Below are positions 1 through 7,060 of a stretch of 64,000 bases of DNA, piece after piece (position 1 is the first letter of the stretch; each line of letters opens with the position of its first letter). Under the pieces are notes generated by a model, which searched no databases, was not told where the DNA came from, and saw nothing but the letters and a program-made list of their open reading frames with translations. Both the position numbers and the translations under genes were made by a program. The stretch comes from JAJEEA01 sp965116765. Its GTDB lineage: Bacteria > Acidobacteriota > Vicinamibacteria > Vicinamibacterales > UBA8438. Location: positions 5,270,001 through 5,334,000 of the forward strand of contig OZ220718.1 of assembly GCA_965116765.1 (NCBI GenBank), read 5' to 3'.

Positions 1-83
1 GTGGCCGTCAGTAGACCCGCGCCGACGATCGACAAGGTCCAGTTGGCGACGGACCGCAACTCGGATCCGGGATTCGTGAGCAT
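1..83 (-). CDS. Partial gene, N-terminus of a probable membrane protein
   Basis: Only the first 27 codons are inside the window; the gene runs off the left edge. The ATG lies six bases after a GGAG (90-93 on the complementary strand). The peptide begins MLTNPGSELRSV and turns hydrophobic after about residue 15, which suggests an N-terminal membrane segment or signal anchor. It is divergent from the coiled-coil gene at 307, with about 220 bases between them. The family is not recognisable from so short a piece. Confidence 0.5.
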   Translation of the reverse strand, partial: MLTNPGSELRSVANWTLSIVGAGLLTA

Positions 84-306
84 CGTTGGCTCCAGCTGTC
101 GGGGTCGAGCATCGGCTTGGCCCCTGTTGGCTGTATGCTAGCGTCCGTTCTGTCGATCCGCAACCGGGATGATGGAGGCGGTGGATTCCGCTGAGACTGG
201 TACGGCCCTTGCTTCTGGTGACTTGACTGGATGACTTGACCGACGGTGGCGCCGGTCAGGCGGCCGGCCCTTTGACCGCCGTCGCCATCGTGGGACAGAG
301 GGGGCC

Positions 307-729
307 ATGCGCGCGGAACAGCTGGATCAGCGTGTCGGAAACTGCGAACATCGGCTCGATCGAATCGAGCAGATCGTGCCGACTCTCGCGACAAGGAACG
401 ATCTGAGGGTCGCCGTCGCGCCGCTGGCGACGAAGGAGGAGTTGCGGGCGGCCGTCGCGCCGCTGGCGACGAAGGAGGAGTTGCGGGCGGCCGTCGCGCC
501 GCTGGCGACGAAGGAGGAGCTCGCGCCGCTGGCGACGAAGGAGGAGCTCGCGCCGCTGGCGACGAAGGAGGAGCTCGCGCCGCTGGCGACGAAGGAGGAG
601 TTGCGGGCCGCCGTGAGCGAGTCGGAACAGCGGCTGCGCGTCCACTTCGACGTGATCGCGGAGAGCCTGCGCTACCAAATCCAGCTGCTTGCGGAGGCGG
701 TCGCCACGCTCTCCGAGCGCGAGCGGTAG
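307..729 (+). CDS. Small repeat-built coiled-coil protein
   Basis: The 140-residue protein has no recognised catalytic domain. Residues 1-37 are a charged helical leader, and residues 38-103 are six copies of APLATKEEL, three of them extended by RAAV to 13 residues. The C-terminal 37 residues (SESEQRL to SERER) look like amphipathic helix. Unit lengths of 13 and 9 residues add to 22, two hendecads, so a coiled coil with slipped units is likely. The start has a GAGGGGG just upstream. Similar Ala-Thr-Lys-Glu-rich repeat proteins are known as hypothetical proteins in several phyla. The role is unknown; a structural or partner-binding role is a guess. Confidence 0.6.
   Translation: MRAEQLDQRVGNCEHRLDRIEQIVPTLATRNDLRVAVAPLATKEELRAAVAPLATKEELRAAVAPLATKEELAPLATKEELAPLATKEELAPLATKEELRAAVSESEQRLRVHFDVIAESLRYQIQLLAEAVATLSERER
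418..615 (+). repeat. In-frame tandem repeat, units of 39 and 27 bp
   Basis: Units run 418-456 and 457-495 (39 bp), 496-522, 523-549 and 550-576 (27 bp), and 577-615 (39 bp). The common 27-bp core is almost identical at the DNA level and the 12-bp extension comes and goes in frame. This fits recent slippage or unequal crossing-over under selection for frame. Confidence 0.9.
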
Positions 730-762
730 TCGCCACCTCCGAGCGCGAGCGGTAGTCGCCAC
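711..762. repeat. 26-bp tandem duplication over the stop codon (gene-end echo)
   Basis: The 26 bases 711-736, containing the last codons and the TAG of the coiled-coil gene, are repeated exactly at 737-762. The second copy is outside the gene. This is the smallest of the gene-end echoes in the window. Confidence 0.9.
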
Positions 763-932
763 CGCGTCTCGATGCCCGTTGCGGGCTCTGATTCCGGCCG
801 GTCGGCGCCGCGAACCGCATTCCCCCGAGCAGCAGGGCGCGGAGGCCGGCTTGTCTCTGCCGCCGGTTGACACCTTGGGCGGAAGCTGTAGCATTGCAGG
901 ATCGTTTCGCATACCTCGGAAGGCACAGCAGC

Positions 933-3395
933 ATGATGGCGATGGAGCAGGCGTCCAGTCGGCGTTCACGGTGGCTCGCCGGCATCGCGGTGGTCGCCGC
1001 GCTCGTTGCGGGCGGGCTCGCGGAGGCCGGCCAGGCGCCGGAGCCGGTGGCGGCACTCCCGACAGCCCCGGCGGTGGCGCCCGAACGCGGCAGTGAGATC
1101 GCCGATCATGCGGCATTGCTCGGCCGGTACTGCCTGACCTGCCATACGCAGCGCATGATGGAGCGCGGCACGGTCCCCGTCGAGCTCGAGAGCGCCGACC
1201 TCGAGACGGTGCCGGCCCAGGCCGAGATCTGGGAGAAGGTCATCCGCAAGGTCCGCACCGGGACCATGCCGCCCCTCGGGCGCCCGCGCCCCGACGCGGC
1301 GGCGGCCGATCGCCTCGCGGCGTGGCTCGAGACCGAGATCGACCGGGCCGCGGCGGCGAGCCCCAACCCCGGCCGCACCGTGCCCCTGCACCGGCTGAAC
1401 CGCACCGAGTACCAGAACGCCGTCCGCGACCTCCTCGACCTCGACGTCGATGCGGCGGCCCTGGTGCCGGCCGACGACCAGAGCTACGGGTTCGACAACA
1501 TCGCCGGCGTGCTCAAGGTCTCGCCGACCCTGCTCGAGCGCTACATGAACGCGGCGCGCTTCATCAGCCGCCTCGCGGTGGGGGCGTCGCCGATGGCCCC
1601 GACCGGCGAGACGTTCCGCATCGTCTCCGACCTGTCGCAGTACGGGCACCAGGACGGCCTGCCGTTCGGCACCCGCGGCGGCCTCTCCGTCTCGTACAAC
1701 TTCCCGCGGGACGGCGAGTACGACATCGAGCTCGCCATGCTCGATCTCTTTGCGGGCGCCCCGATCCGCGAGCCGCACCAGCTCGAGGTCAGCGTGGACG
1801 GCGAGCGGGTCGCCCTGTTCCCGCTCGCGCCCGTCGACCCCGAACGGGACCAGGGCGCCGCCTACAACACCGGGCCCGAGGACCTGCGGGTGCGCGTCCC
1901 CGTCGCGGCCGGACCGCGCACGGTTACCGCCACCTTCATCAGGAAGACCGGCGCGCTGGCCGAGAGCCTCCGGCAGCCGTTCGACCGCCCCCACGGCGAG
2001 GGCGACTACCTGCTGTACGCCCCGCACCTGGGCACCCTCACCATCACCGGGCCGTTCGACGAGACCGGCATCGCGGACACGCCCACGCGGCGCCGCATCT
2101 TCGTCTGCCAACCCGGGAACGCGGCCGAGGAGGCGCCCTGCGCCCGGCAGATCCTGTCGGCCCTGGCCCGCCGCGCCTACCGCCGCCCCGTCACCGGGCG
2201 GGATCTCGCTCCGCTGGTCGCCTTTTACGAGGAAGGCCGCCGGACCGGCGGGTTCGAGGCGGGCATCGAGCGCGCCCTCCGAGCCCTGCTCGTGAGCCCC
2301 GACTTCCTGTTCCGGGTGGTCTCGGACCCGCCCGGGGCCGAGCCCGGCACGCCCTACCGGCTGAGCGGCCTCGAGCTGGCGTCTCGCATCTCGTTCTTCC
2401 TGTGGAGCAGCCTGCCCGACGACGAGCTGCTGGCCGTCGCCGAGGCGGGCGGCCTCGAGGATCCCGCGGTCGTCGAGGCGCAGGTGCGGCGGATGCTCGC
2501 CGACCCCCGCTCCGAGGCCCTCGCCCGCAACTTCGCGGGGCAGTGGCTGCGCCTGCGCAACATCTCGGGGGCCCTGCCCTCCGACGTGCTCTTCCCCGAC
2601 TTCGGCGAGAGCCTGCGGCAGGACTTCGTGCGCGAGACGGAGCTGTTCTTCGACAGCATCCTCCGCGAGGGCCGGAGCGTCATCGACCTGCTGACGGCCG
2701 ACCACACGTTCCTGAACGAGCGGCTCGCCCGGCACTACGGCGTCCCCGGCATTTACGGCAGCGACTTCCGGCGGGTGTCGCTCGCCGACGGCAACCGCCG
2801 GGGGCTGCTCGGCCAGGGCAGCATCCTCACCGTCACGTCGTATCCGGACCGCACCTCGCCGGTGGGCCGCGGCAAGTGGGTGCTCGAGAACGTGCTGGGG
2901 ACGCCGCCGCCGCCCCCGCCCCCGAACGTGCCCGAGCTCGAGCCGGCCGAGGACACCGGCAGGGTCCTGGCGATGCGCGAGCGGATGGAGCAGCACCGCG
3001 AGAACCCGGTGTGCGCGAGCTGCCACCGCGTGATGGACCCGCTGGGGCTGGCCCTGGAGAACTTCGACGCGATCGGGCGTTGGCGCGGGCACATGCCCGG
3101 GGGCATCGCCATCGACGCCTCGGGCACCATGCCCGACGGCACCGCGTTCGACGGCCCCGCCGAGCTGCGCGGCCTCCTCGTGCGCGACCGGGAGCAGTTC
3201 GCCACCGTGGTGACCGAGAAGCTGCTGATCTACGCCCTCGGCCGCGGCATCGAGTACTACGACGCGCCGGCGGTGCGGCAGATCGTGCGCGGCTCGGCGG
3301 CCGACGACTACGGCCTCGCCTCGCTCGTGGTCGGCGTGGTGCAGAGCACGCCGTTCCGGATGCGGCTGGCCGGCGTCGCGGCGGAAGCGGAATAG
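933..3395 (+). CDS. Secreted planctomycete-type cytochrome, DUF1587/1595/1592/1588/1585 protein
   Basis: This 820-residue exported protein has the standard domain order of the DUF1592 family. An N-terminal signal peptide is followed by a c-type haem site (CLTCH, about residues 67-71), DUF1587 (PLHRLNRTEYQNAVRDLL), a beta-sandwich, DUF1595, DUF1592 (FFLWSSLPDDELL), DUF1588 with a second haem site (CASCH) after a proline run, and C-terminal DUF1585. ATG 933 follows GGAAGG at 918-923; an upstream TTG at 867 has no ribosome site. The next gene is DUF1552, the usual partner, so the two probably form one operon. The family is common in Planctomycetes and Acidobacteria. It is thought to be periplasmic redox machinery for complex substrates, but the reaction is unknown. 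Confidence 0.93.
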   Translation: MMAMEQASSRRSRWLAGIAVVAALVAGGLAEAGQAPEPVAALPTAPAVAPERGSEIADHAALLGRYCLTCHTQRMMERGTVPVELESADLETVPAQAEIWEKVIRKVRTGTMPPLGRPRPDAAAADRLAAWLETEIDRAAAASPNPGRTVPLHRLNRTEYQNAVRDLLDLDVDAAALVPADDQSYGFDNIAGVLKVSPTLLERYMNAARFISRLAVGASPMAPTGETFRIVSDLSQYGHQDGLPFGTRGGLSVSYNFPRDGEYDIELAMLDLFAGAPIREPHQLEVSVDGERVALFPLAPVDPERDQGAAYNTGPEDLRVRVPVAAGPRTVTATFIRKTGALAESLRQPFDRPHGEGDYLLYAPHLGTLTITGPFDETGIADTPTRRRIFVCQPGNAAEEAPCARQILSALARRAYRRPVTGRDLAPLVAFYEEGRRTGGFEAGIERALRALLVSPDFLFRVVSDPPGAEPGTPYRLSGLELASRISFFLWSSLPDDELLAVAEAGGLEDPAVVEAQVRRMLADPRSEALARNFAGQWLRLRNISGALPSDVLFPDFGESLRQDFVRETELFFDSILREGRSVIDLLTADHTFLNERLARHYGVPGIYGSDFRRVSLADGNRRGLLGQGSILTVTSYPDRTSPVGRGKWVLENVLGTPPPPPPPNVPELEPAEDTGRVLAMRERMEQHRENPVCASCHRVMDPLGLALENFDAIGRWRGHMPGGIAIDASGTMPDGTAFDGPAELRGLLVRDREQFATVVTEKLLIYALGRGIEYYDAPAVRQIVRGSAADDYGLASLVVGVVQSTPFRMRLAGVAAEAE

Positions 3396-3498
3396 TAGAG
3401 CGGAATGGTGTAGGATTCGGTCGGGCGGAAGAACCGAGCCGCATGGCTCCGGTTTCCGGTCCAGGACGTCGAGCTCGGGTCGAGGAGACTGATCTGTC

Positions 3499-4860
3499 AT
3501 GTTCATCAGCAAGATGGCGTTGCCCCGTCGGACGTTCCTCCGCGGCATGGGGGTCAGCCTCGCGCTGCCGCTGCTCGACGCGATGGTGCCCGCCGCCACC
3601 GCGTTGGCCAGCACCGCCGCGAAGCCGGTGCGCCGGCTCGGCTTCGTCTACATCCCGAACGGGGCGGTGATGAACTCGTGGCAGCCGGCCGGCGACGGGA
3701 AGCTCACCGAGCTGTCTCGGACGCTCAGCCCCCTCGCCCCGTTCCAGGACCAGGTCATCGTCCCCATCGGCCTCAGCCAGAAGCAGGCCGAGGCCCTCGG
3801 CGACGGCAACGGCGAGCACTCGCGGGCCGGCACCGTCTGGCTGAGCGGCGTGCACCCGAAGGAGACCGAGGGCGCCGACGTCCGCAACGGCATCACCGCG
3901 GACCAGATCGCCGCGCAGCACATCGGCGGCGACACGCCGCTGACGTCGCTCGAGCTGGCGATGGAGCAGACCTACCTCATCGGCAACTGCGACAACGGCT
4001 ACAGCTGCGTCTACACCAACAGCATCTCGTGGCGCACCGCCACCACCCCGAACCCCCACGAGACGAACCCGCGCATCGTCTTCCAGCGCATGTTCGGCGA
4101 CGGCGGCACGCCGGAGCAGCGCCTCGCGCAGCTCCAGGAGGACCGCAGCATCCTCGACTGGGTGACGCAGGACATCTCGCAGCTTCAGAAGCGGCTGGGC
4201 GCGGCCGACCGCAACAGCGTCGGCGAGTACCTCGACTCGGTGCGCGAGATCGAGCGCCGCATCCAGGTCGCCGAGCGCCAGCACGGCGAGTCGGTCCTCG
4301 AGCTGCCCGACCGGCCCATCGGCGTGCCCGAGGACTACGACGCGCACGCCAAGTTGATGTTCGACCTGCTGGCCGTCGCCTTCAAGGCCGACATCACCCG
4401 CGTCTTCGTGTTCACCCTCGGCAAGGAGCAGACCAACCGCGCCTATCCCGAGCTGGGCGTCAACGCCGCGCACCACGCGGTGTCGCACCACCAGCACGAC
4501 CCCCTCAAGTTCGAGCAGGGTGCGAAGGTCAACCAGTACCACATCGGCCTCACCGCGCACTTCCTCGACAAGCTGAAGTCGACGCCGGACGGCGACGGCA
4601 ACCTGCTCGACCACTCGCTCGTCCTGCACGGCGGCGGCATCAGCGACGCCAACGAGCACTCGCACATCGACCTGCCGCTCGTCATGATCGGCGGCGCCGG
4701 CGGGGTGAAGGGCGGCCGCGTCCTGCGCCACTCGAAGGACACCCCGATGAACAACCTGCTGGTCGCGATGCTCCAGCGCGCCGGGGTGCCGGCCGAGAAG
4801 TTCGGCGACGCGACCGGGACGCTCCCGCTCGAGCCCATCGAGCCGCTCGCCGGCGTGTAG
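3499..4860 (+). CDS. DUF1552 secreted protein, partner of the DUF1592 cytochrome
   Basis: The 453-residue protein starts with a Tat-like leader (PRRTFLRGMGVSLALPLL) and then a DUF1552 domain, recognisable by GFVYIPNGAVMNSW-type N-terminal sequence and by the C-terminal block with HGGGISDANEHSH and LPLVMIGG. The latter resembles alkaline-phosphatase/DUF1501 folds and contains several potential metal-binding His and Asp residues. The start is preceded by GAGGAG at 3482. It lies 103 bases after the DUF1592 gene on the same strand, and this pairing is conserved in Planctomycetes and Acidobacteria. Export of a folded, cofactor-bearing protein by Tat is inferred. The substrate is unknown. Confidence 0.92.
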   Translation: MFISKMALPRRTFLRGMGVSLALPLLDAMVPAATALASTAAKPVRRLGFVYIPNGAVMNSWQPAGDGKLTELSRTLSPLAPFQDQVIVPIGLSQKQAEALGDGNGEHSRAGTVWLSGVHPKETEGADVRNGITADQIAAQHIGGDTPLTSLELAMEQTYLIGNCDNGYSCVYTNSISWRTATTPNPHETNPRIVFQRMFGDGGTPEQRLAQLQEDRSILDWVTQDISQLQKRLGAADRNSVGEYLDSVREIERRIQVAERQHGESVLELPDRPIGVPEDYDAHAKLMFDLLAVAFKADITRVFVFTLGKEQTNRAYPELGVNAAHHAVSHHQHDPLKFEQGAKVNQYHIGLTAHFLDKLKSTPDGDGNLLDHSLVLHGGGISDANEHSHIDLPLVMIGGAGGVKGGRVLRHSKDTPMNNLLVAMLQRAGVPAEKFGDATGTLPLEPIEPLAGV

Positions 4861-4866
4861 CCATCC

Positions 4867-4903
4867 GCGGGGGGCTGCGCCGCGTGGCGGCGCAGCCCCC
4901 CGC
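4867..4903. terminator. Perfect 17-bp inverted repeat between convergent genes
   Basis: Arms 4867-4883 and 4887-4903 are exact complements with a 3-base loop (gtg). The structure starts 6 bases after the DUF1552 stop and faces the convergent coiled-coil gene. There is no U-tract on either side, so it is either an atypical bidirectional terminator or an mRNA-end stabiliser. Confidence 0.7.
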
Positions 4904-5001
4904 ACGCTCCCACAGGATTCTCGGAACGACGTCTTGGCAGGGTTGTCGGTGCGGAAGCCGATGGGGGCCCCGAGCCGGAGAGGGGCGGGGAGCGAGCGGG
5001 A

Positions 5002-5385
5002 CTACTCGTTGCGTTGATGATCCCGCAGGACGGCCTGCATCCAGGGAACGTCGCCGGTCAGCAGCCTCTTGACGTCCTGCTTGAGGCCGTTGAGCTCCTG
5101 CTTGACGCCCTCGATGTTCTCGGTGAGCTCGCGCCTGACGCCCTCGATGTTCCCGGTGAGCTCGCGCCTGACGCCCTCGATGTTCCCGGTGAGCTCGCGC
5201 CTGACGCCCTCGATGTTCCCGGTGAGCTCGCGCCTGACGCCCTCGATGTTCCTGGTGATGGCGGCGTGGGCGGCAGCGTTCTCCGACCGGGTCCATTCCA
5301 GCCGAACGACCAGCCAGACGAGAGCCAGCAGCATGCCGACGTCGGCGGCGTTCACGCCTTCCACGAGTCTCGCCAGGATTCCCAC
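5002..5385 (-). CDS. Membrane-anchored coiled-coil repeat protein (hendecads)
   Basis: The 127-residue protein has an N-terminal transmembrane helix (about residues 14-30, AADVGMLLALVWLVVRLEW), then five 11-residue units of the type TGNIEGVRREL, and a basic tail. Eleven-residue periodicity is typical of right-handed coiled coils. The start codon is GTG; there is no Shine-Dalgarno, but TAAGAT lies 9 bases upstream, so the transcript may be leaderless. It is convergent with DUF1552. It resembles the coiled-coil gene at 307 in architecture but not in sequence. Function is not known. Confidence 0.6.
   Translation of the reverse strand: MGILARLVEGVNAADVGMLLALVWLVVRLEWTRSENAAAHAAITRNIEGVRRELTGNIEGVRRELTGNIEGVRRELTGNIEGVRRELTENIEGVKQELNGLKQDVKRLLTGDVPWMQAVLRDHQRNE
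5092..5256 (-). repeat. 33-bp in-frame tandem repeat, five copies
   Basis: Five 33-bp units encode the 11-residue hendecads of the surrounding gene. The central copies are nearly identical at the DNA level and the edge copies are diverged, which is typical of array expansion from the middle. Confidence 0.9.
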
Positions 5386-5446
5386 GGCGAGATAATCTTA
5401 ACACGGCCGCCCGCACGGCGGGGTTCCGGTTTCGCCCGGCAGAGGC

Positions 5447-7012
5447 TCACGGATACGTGTAGGCGCCCTGGATGCCCAGGGGCAGGCCGATTATCCAGTA
5501 GGCGACCAGGAACAGGGTCCATGTCACCAGCAGCACGACGCAGTAGGGCAGCATGAGCGACGCCACGGTGCCGATGCCGGTCGACCTGACGTAGCGCTGG
5601 CAGAAGACGACGACGAGCGGGAAGTACGGCATGAGCGGGGTGACGATGTTGGTCACGCTGTCGCCGACGCGGTAGGCGGCCTGGGTCAGCTCGGGGGCGA
5701 TGCCGAGGCTCATCAGCATCGGCACGAAGATGCTGGAGAGCAGCGCCCACTTGGCGGAGGCGGAGCCGACGAAGATGTTGACGACCGAGGTCAGCAGGAT
5801 GATGCCGACGATGGTGATCTGCGGGGGCAGGGCGAGGTCGCGCAGGAAGTTGGCGCCCTTCAGGGCGATGAGCAGGCCGACGTTCGAGCTGTTGAACGCC
5901 GCGATGAACTGGGCGGCGAAGAACGCCATCACCAGGTAATAGGACATCGTGCCCATCGCCGCGGTCATGCCCTTGACGATGTCGCGATGCGTCTTCACAG
6001 TGCCCGCCACGTAGCCGTGCACGACCCCCGGAATCAGGAACAGCAGAAAGATGAGGGGCACCATCATGCCCATCAGGGGGGCGGTGAAGCTGGTCAGCCC
6101 GCCCTCCGGGCTGCGCAGCGCCGACCCCTCGGGCAGGGCCCACAAGGTCAGCAGCAGGAGCCCCGCGGCCATGGCGCCCGCGCCGGCGAGGAAGCCGCGG
6201 CGGTCGTCGTCCGTCAGCTCCTCCATCTTCGGCATCTGCTCGGGGTCGCCGTCGACCGGCGTCGACTGGAGGCGCGGCTCGATGACGCGGTCGGTCAGGT
6301 ACCAGCCGACGCCGATGACGAGCAGCGACGAGAGCGCGGTGAAGCCGAGGTTGCTCAGGGGGTTGACCAGCCGCTCGGGGTCGAGGATCTGCGCCGCCTG
6401 CTGGGTGAATCCCTGCAGCAGCGGGTCGATGCCCGAGGGGATGAAGTTGGCCGAGAAGCCGCCCGAGACCCCCGCGAACGCGGCCGAGATGCCGGCCAGC
6501 GGATGCCGGCCCGCCGCGTAGAAGATGACCCCGCCCAACGGAATGACGAGCACGTAGCCGGCGTCGGCGGCGGTGTGGCTGACGATGGCGGCCAGGATCA
6601 GCATCGGCGTCAGCAGGCTCGGCGACGTCCGGCCCAGAATCAGCTTGAGGCCGGCGTTGATGAAGCCGGTCTTCTCGGCCACCCCGACCCCGAGCAGCGC
6701 CACCAGCACGACGCCCAGCGGTGCGAATCCGGTGAAGGTGGGCACCAGCCGCACCAGGAACGTGGCGAGGGCGGGCCCCGTCAGCTGGTTGGCGATGCGC
6801 AGCGGCTCGCCGGTGCGGGGGTCCGTCTCGGCGAACTCGATCGGCGCGAGGACCGCCGAGGCGATCCAGGTCAGCACCAGCAGCAGGAGAAACAGGATGG
6901 CGGGGTCCGGCAGCCGGTTGCCGAGCGTCTCGATGCCGTTCAGGGCGCGGTCGACGAAGCTGCCCTGCGCGGCGGCCGGTGCCTTCGGCCCGTCGGATTG
7001 TTCCTTCGCCAT
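5447..7012 (-). CDS. AbgT-family transporter
   Basis: The 521-residue inner-membrane protein belongs to the AbgT family, whose known members import p-aminobenzoyl-glutamate or export sulfonamides using the ion gradient. It has a cytoplasmic leader, about a dozen hydrophobic segments, and family features such as the SHTAADAGYVLVIPLGG stretch and the GISAAFAGVSGGFSANF hairpin region. The length is normal. ATG 7012 follows a GGCGGAG about 8 bases upstream. It lies just downstream of the DUF5916 gene on the same strand with about 50 bases between them, so co-transcription is possible. The actual substrate cannot be told from sequence. Confidence 0.9.
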   Translation of the reverse strand: MAKEQSDGPKAPAAAQGSFVDRALNGIETLGNRLPDPAILFLLLLVLTWIASAVLAPIEFAETDPRTGEPLRIANQLTGPALATFLVRLVPTFTGFAPLGVVLVALLGVGVAEKTGFINAGLKLILGRTSPSLLTPMLILAAIVSHTAADAGYVLVIPLGGVIFYAAGRHPLAGISAAFAGVSGGFSANFIPSGIDPLLQGFTQQAAQILDPERLVNPLSNLGFTALSSLLVIGVGWYLTDRVIEPRLQSTPVDGDPEQMPKMEELTDDDRRGFLAGAGAMAAGLLLLTLWALPEGSALRSPEGGLTSFTAPLMGMMVPLIFLLFLIPGVVHGYVAGTVKTHRDIVKGMTAAMGTMSYYLVMAFFAAQFIAAFNSSNVGLLIALKGANFLRDLALPPQITIVGIILLTSVVNIFVGSASAKWALLSSIFVPMLMSLGIAPELTQAAYRVGDSVTNIVTPLMPYFPLVVVFCQRYVRSTGIGTVASLMLPYCVVLLVTWTLFLVAYWIIGLPLGIQGAYTYP

Positions 7013-7060
7013 GGATGAACCTCCGCCTGCCGTCGAGCTGCGGCTGTTTCCGCCACGCCG

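Noticed and set aside
418..615. Tandem repeat considered as a CRISPR array
   Set aside because: Units are contiguous, coding and in frame, with no unique spacers. The same applies to 5092-5256.
966..3614. Long minus-strand frame opposite the DUF1592 gene
   Set aside because: High-G+C shadow. The plus strand has haem motifs and family domains; the minus translation is low-complexity and matches no family.
5352..6143. Minus-strand 263-codon frame overlapping the AbgT gene in another frame
   Set aside because: The AbgT frame has helices and family motifs; this one is an Arg/His-rich shadow.
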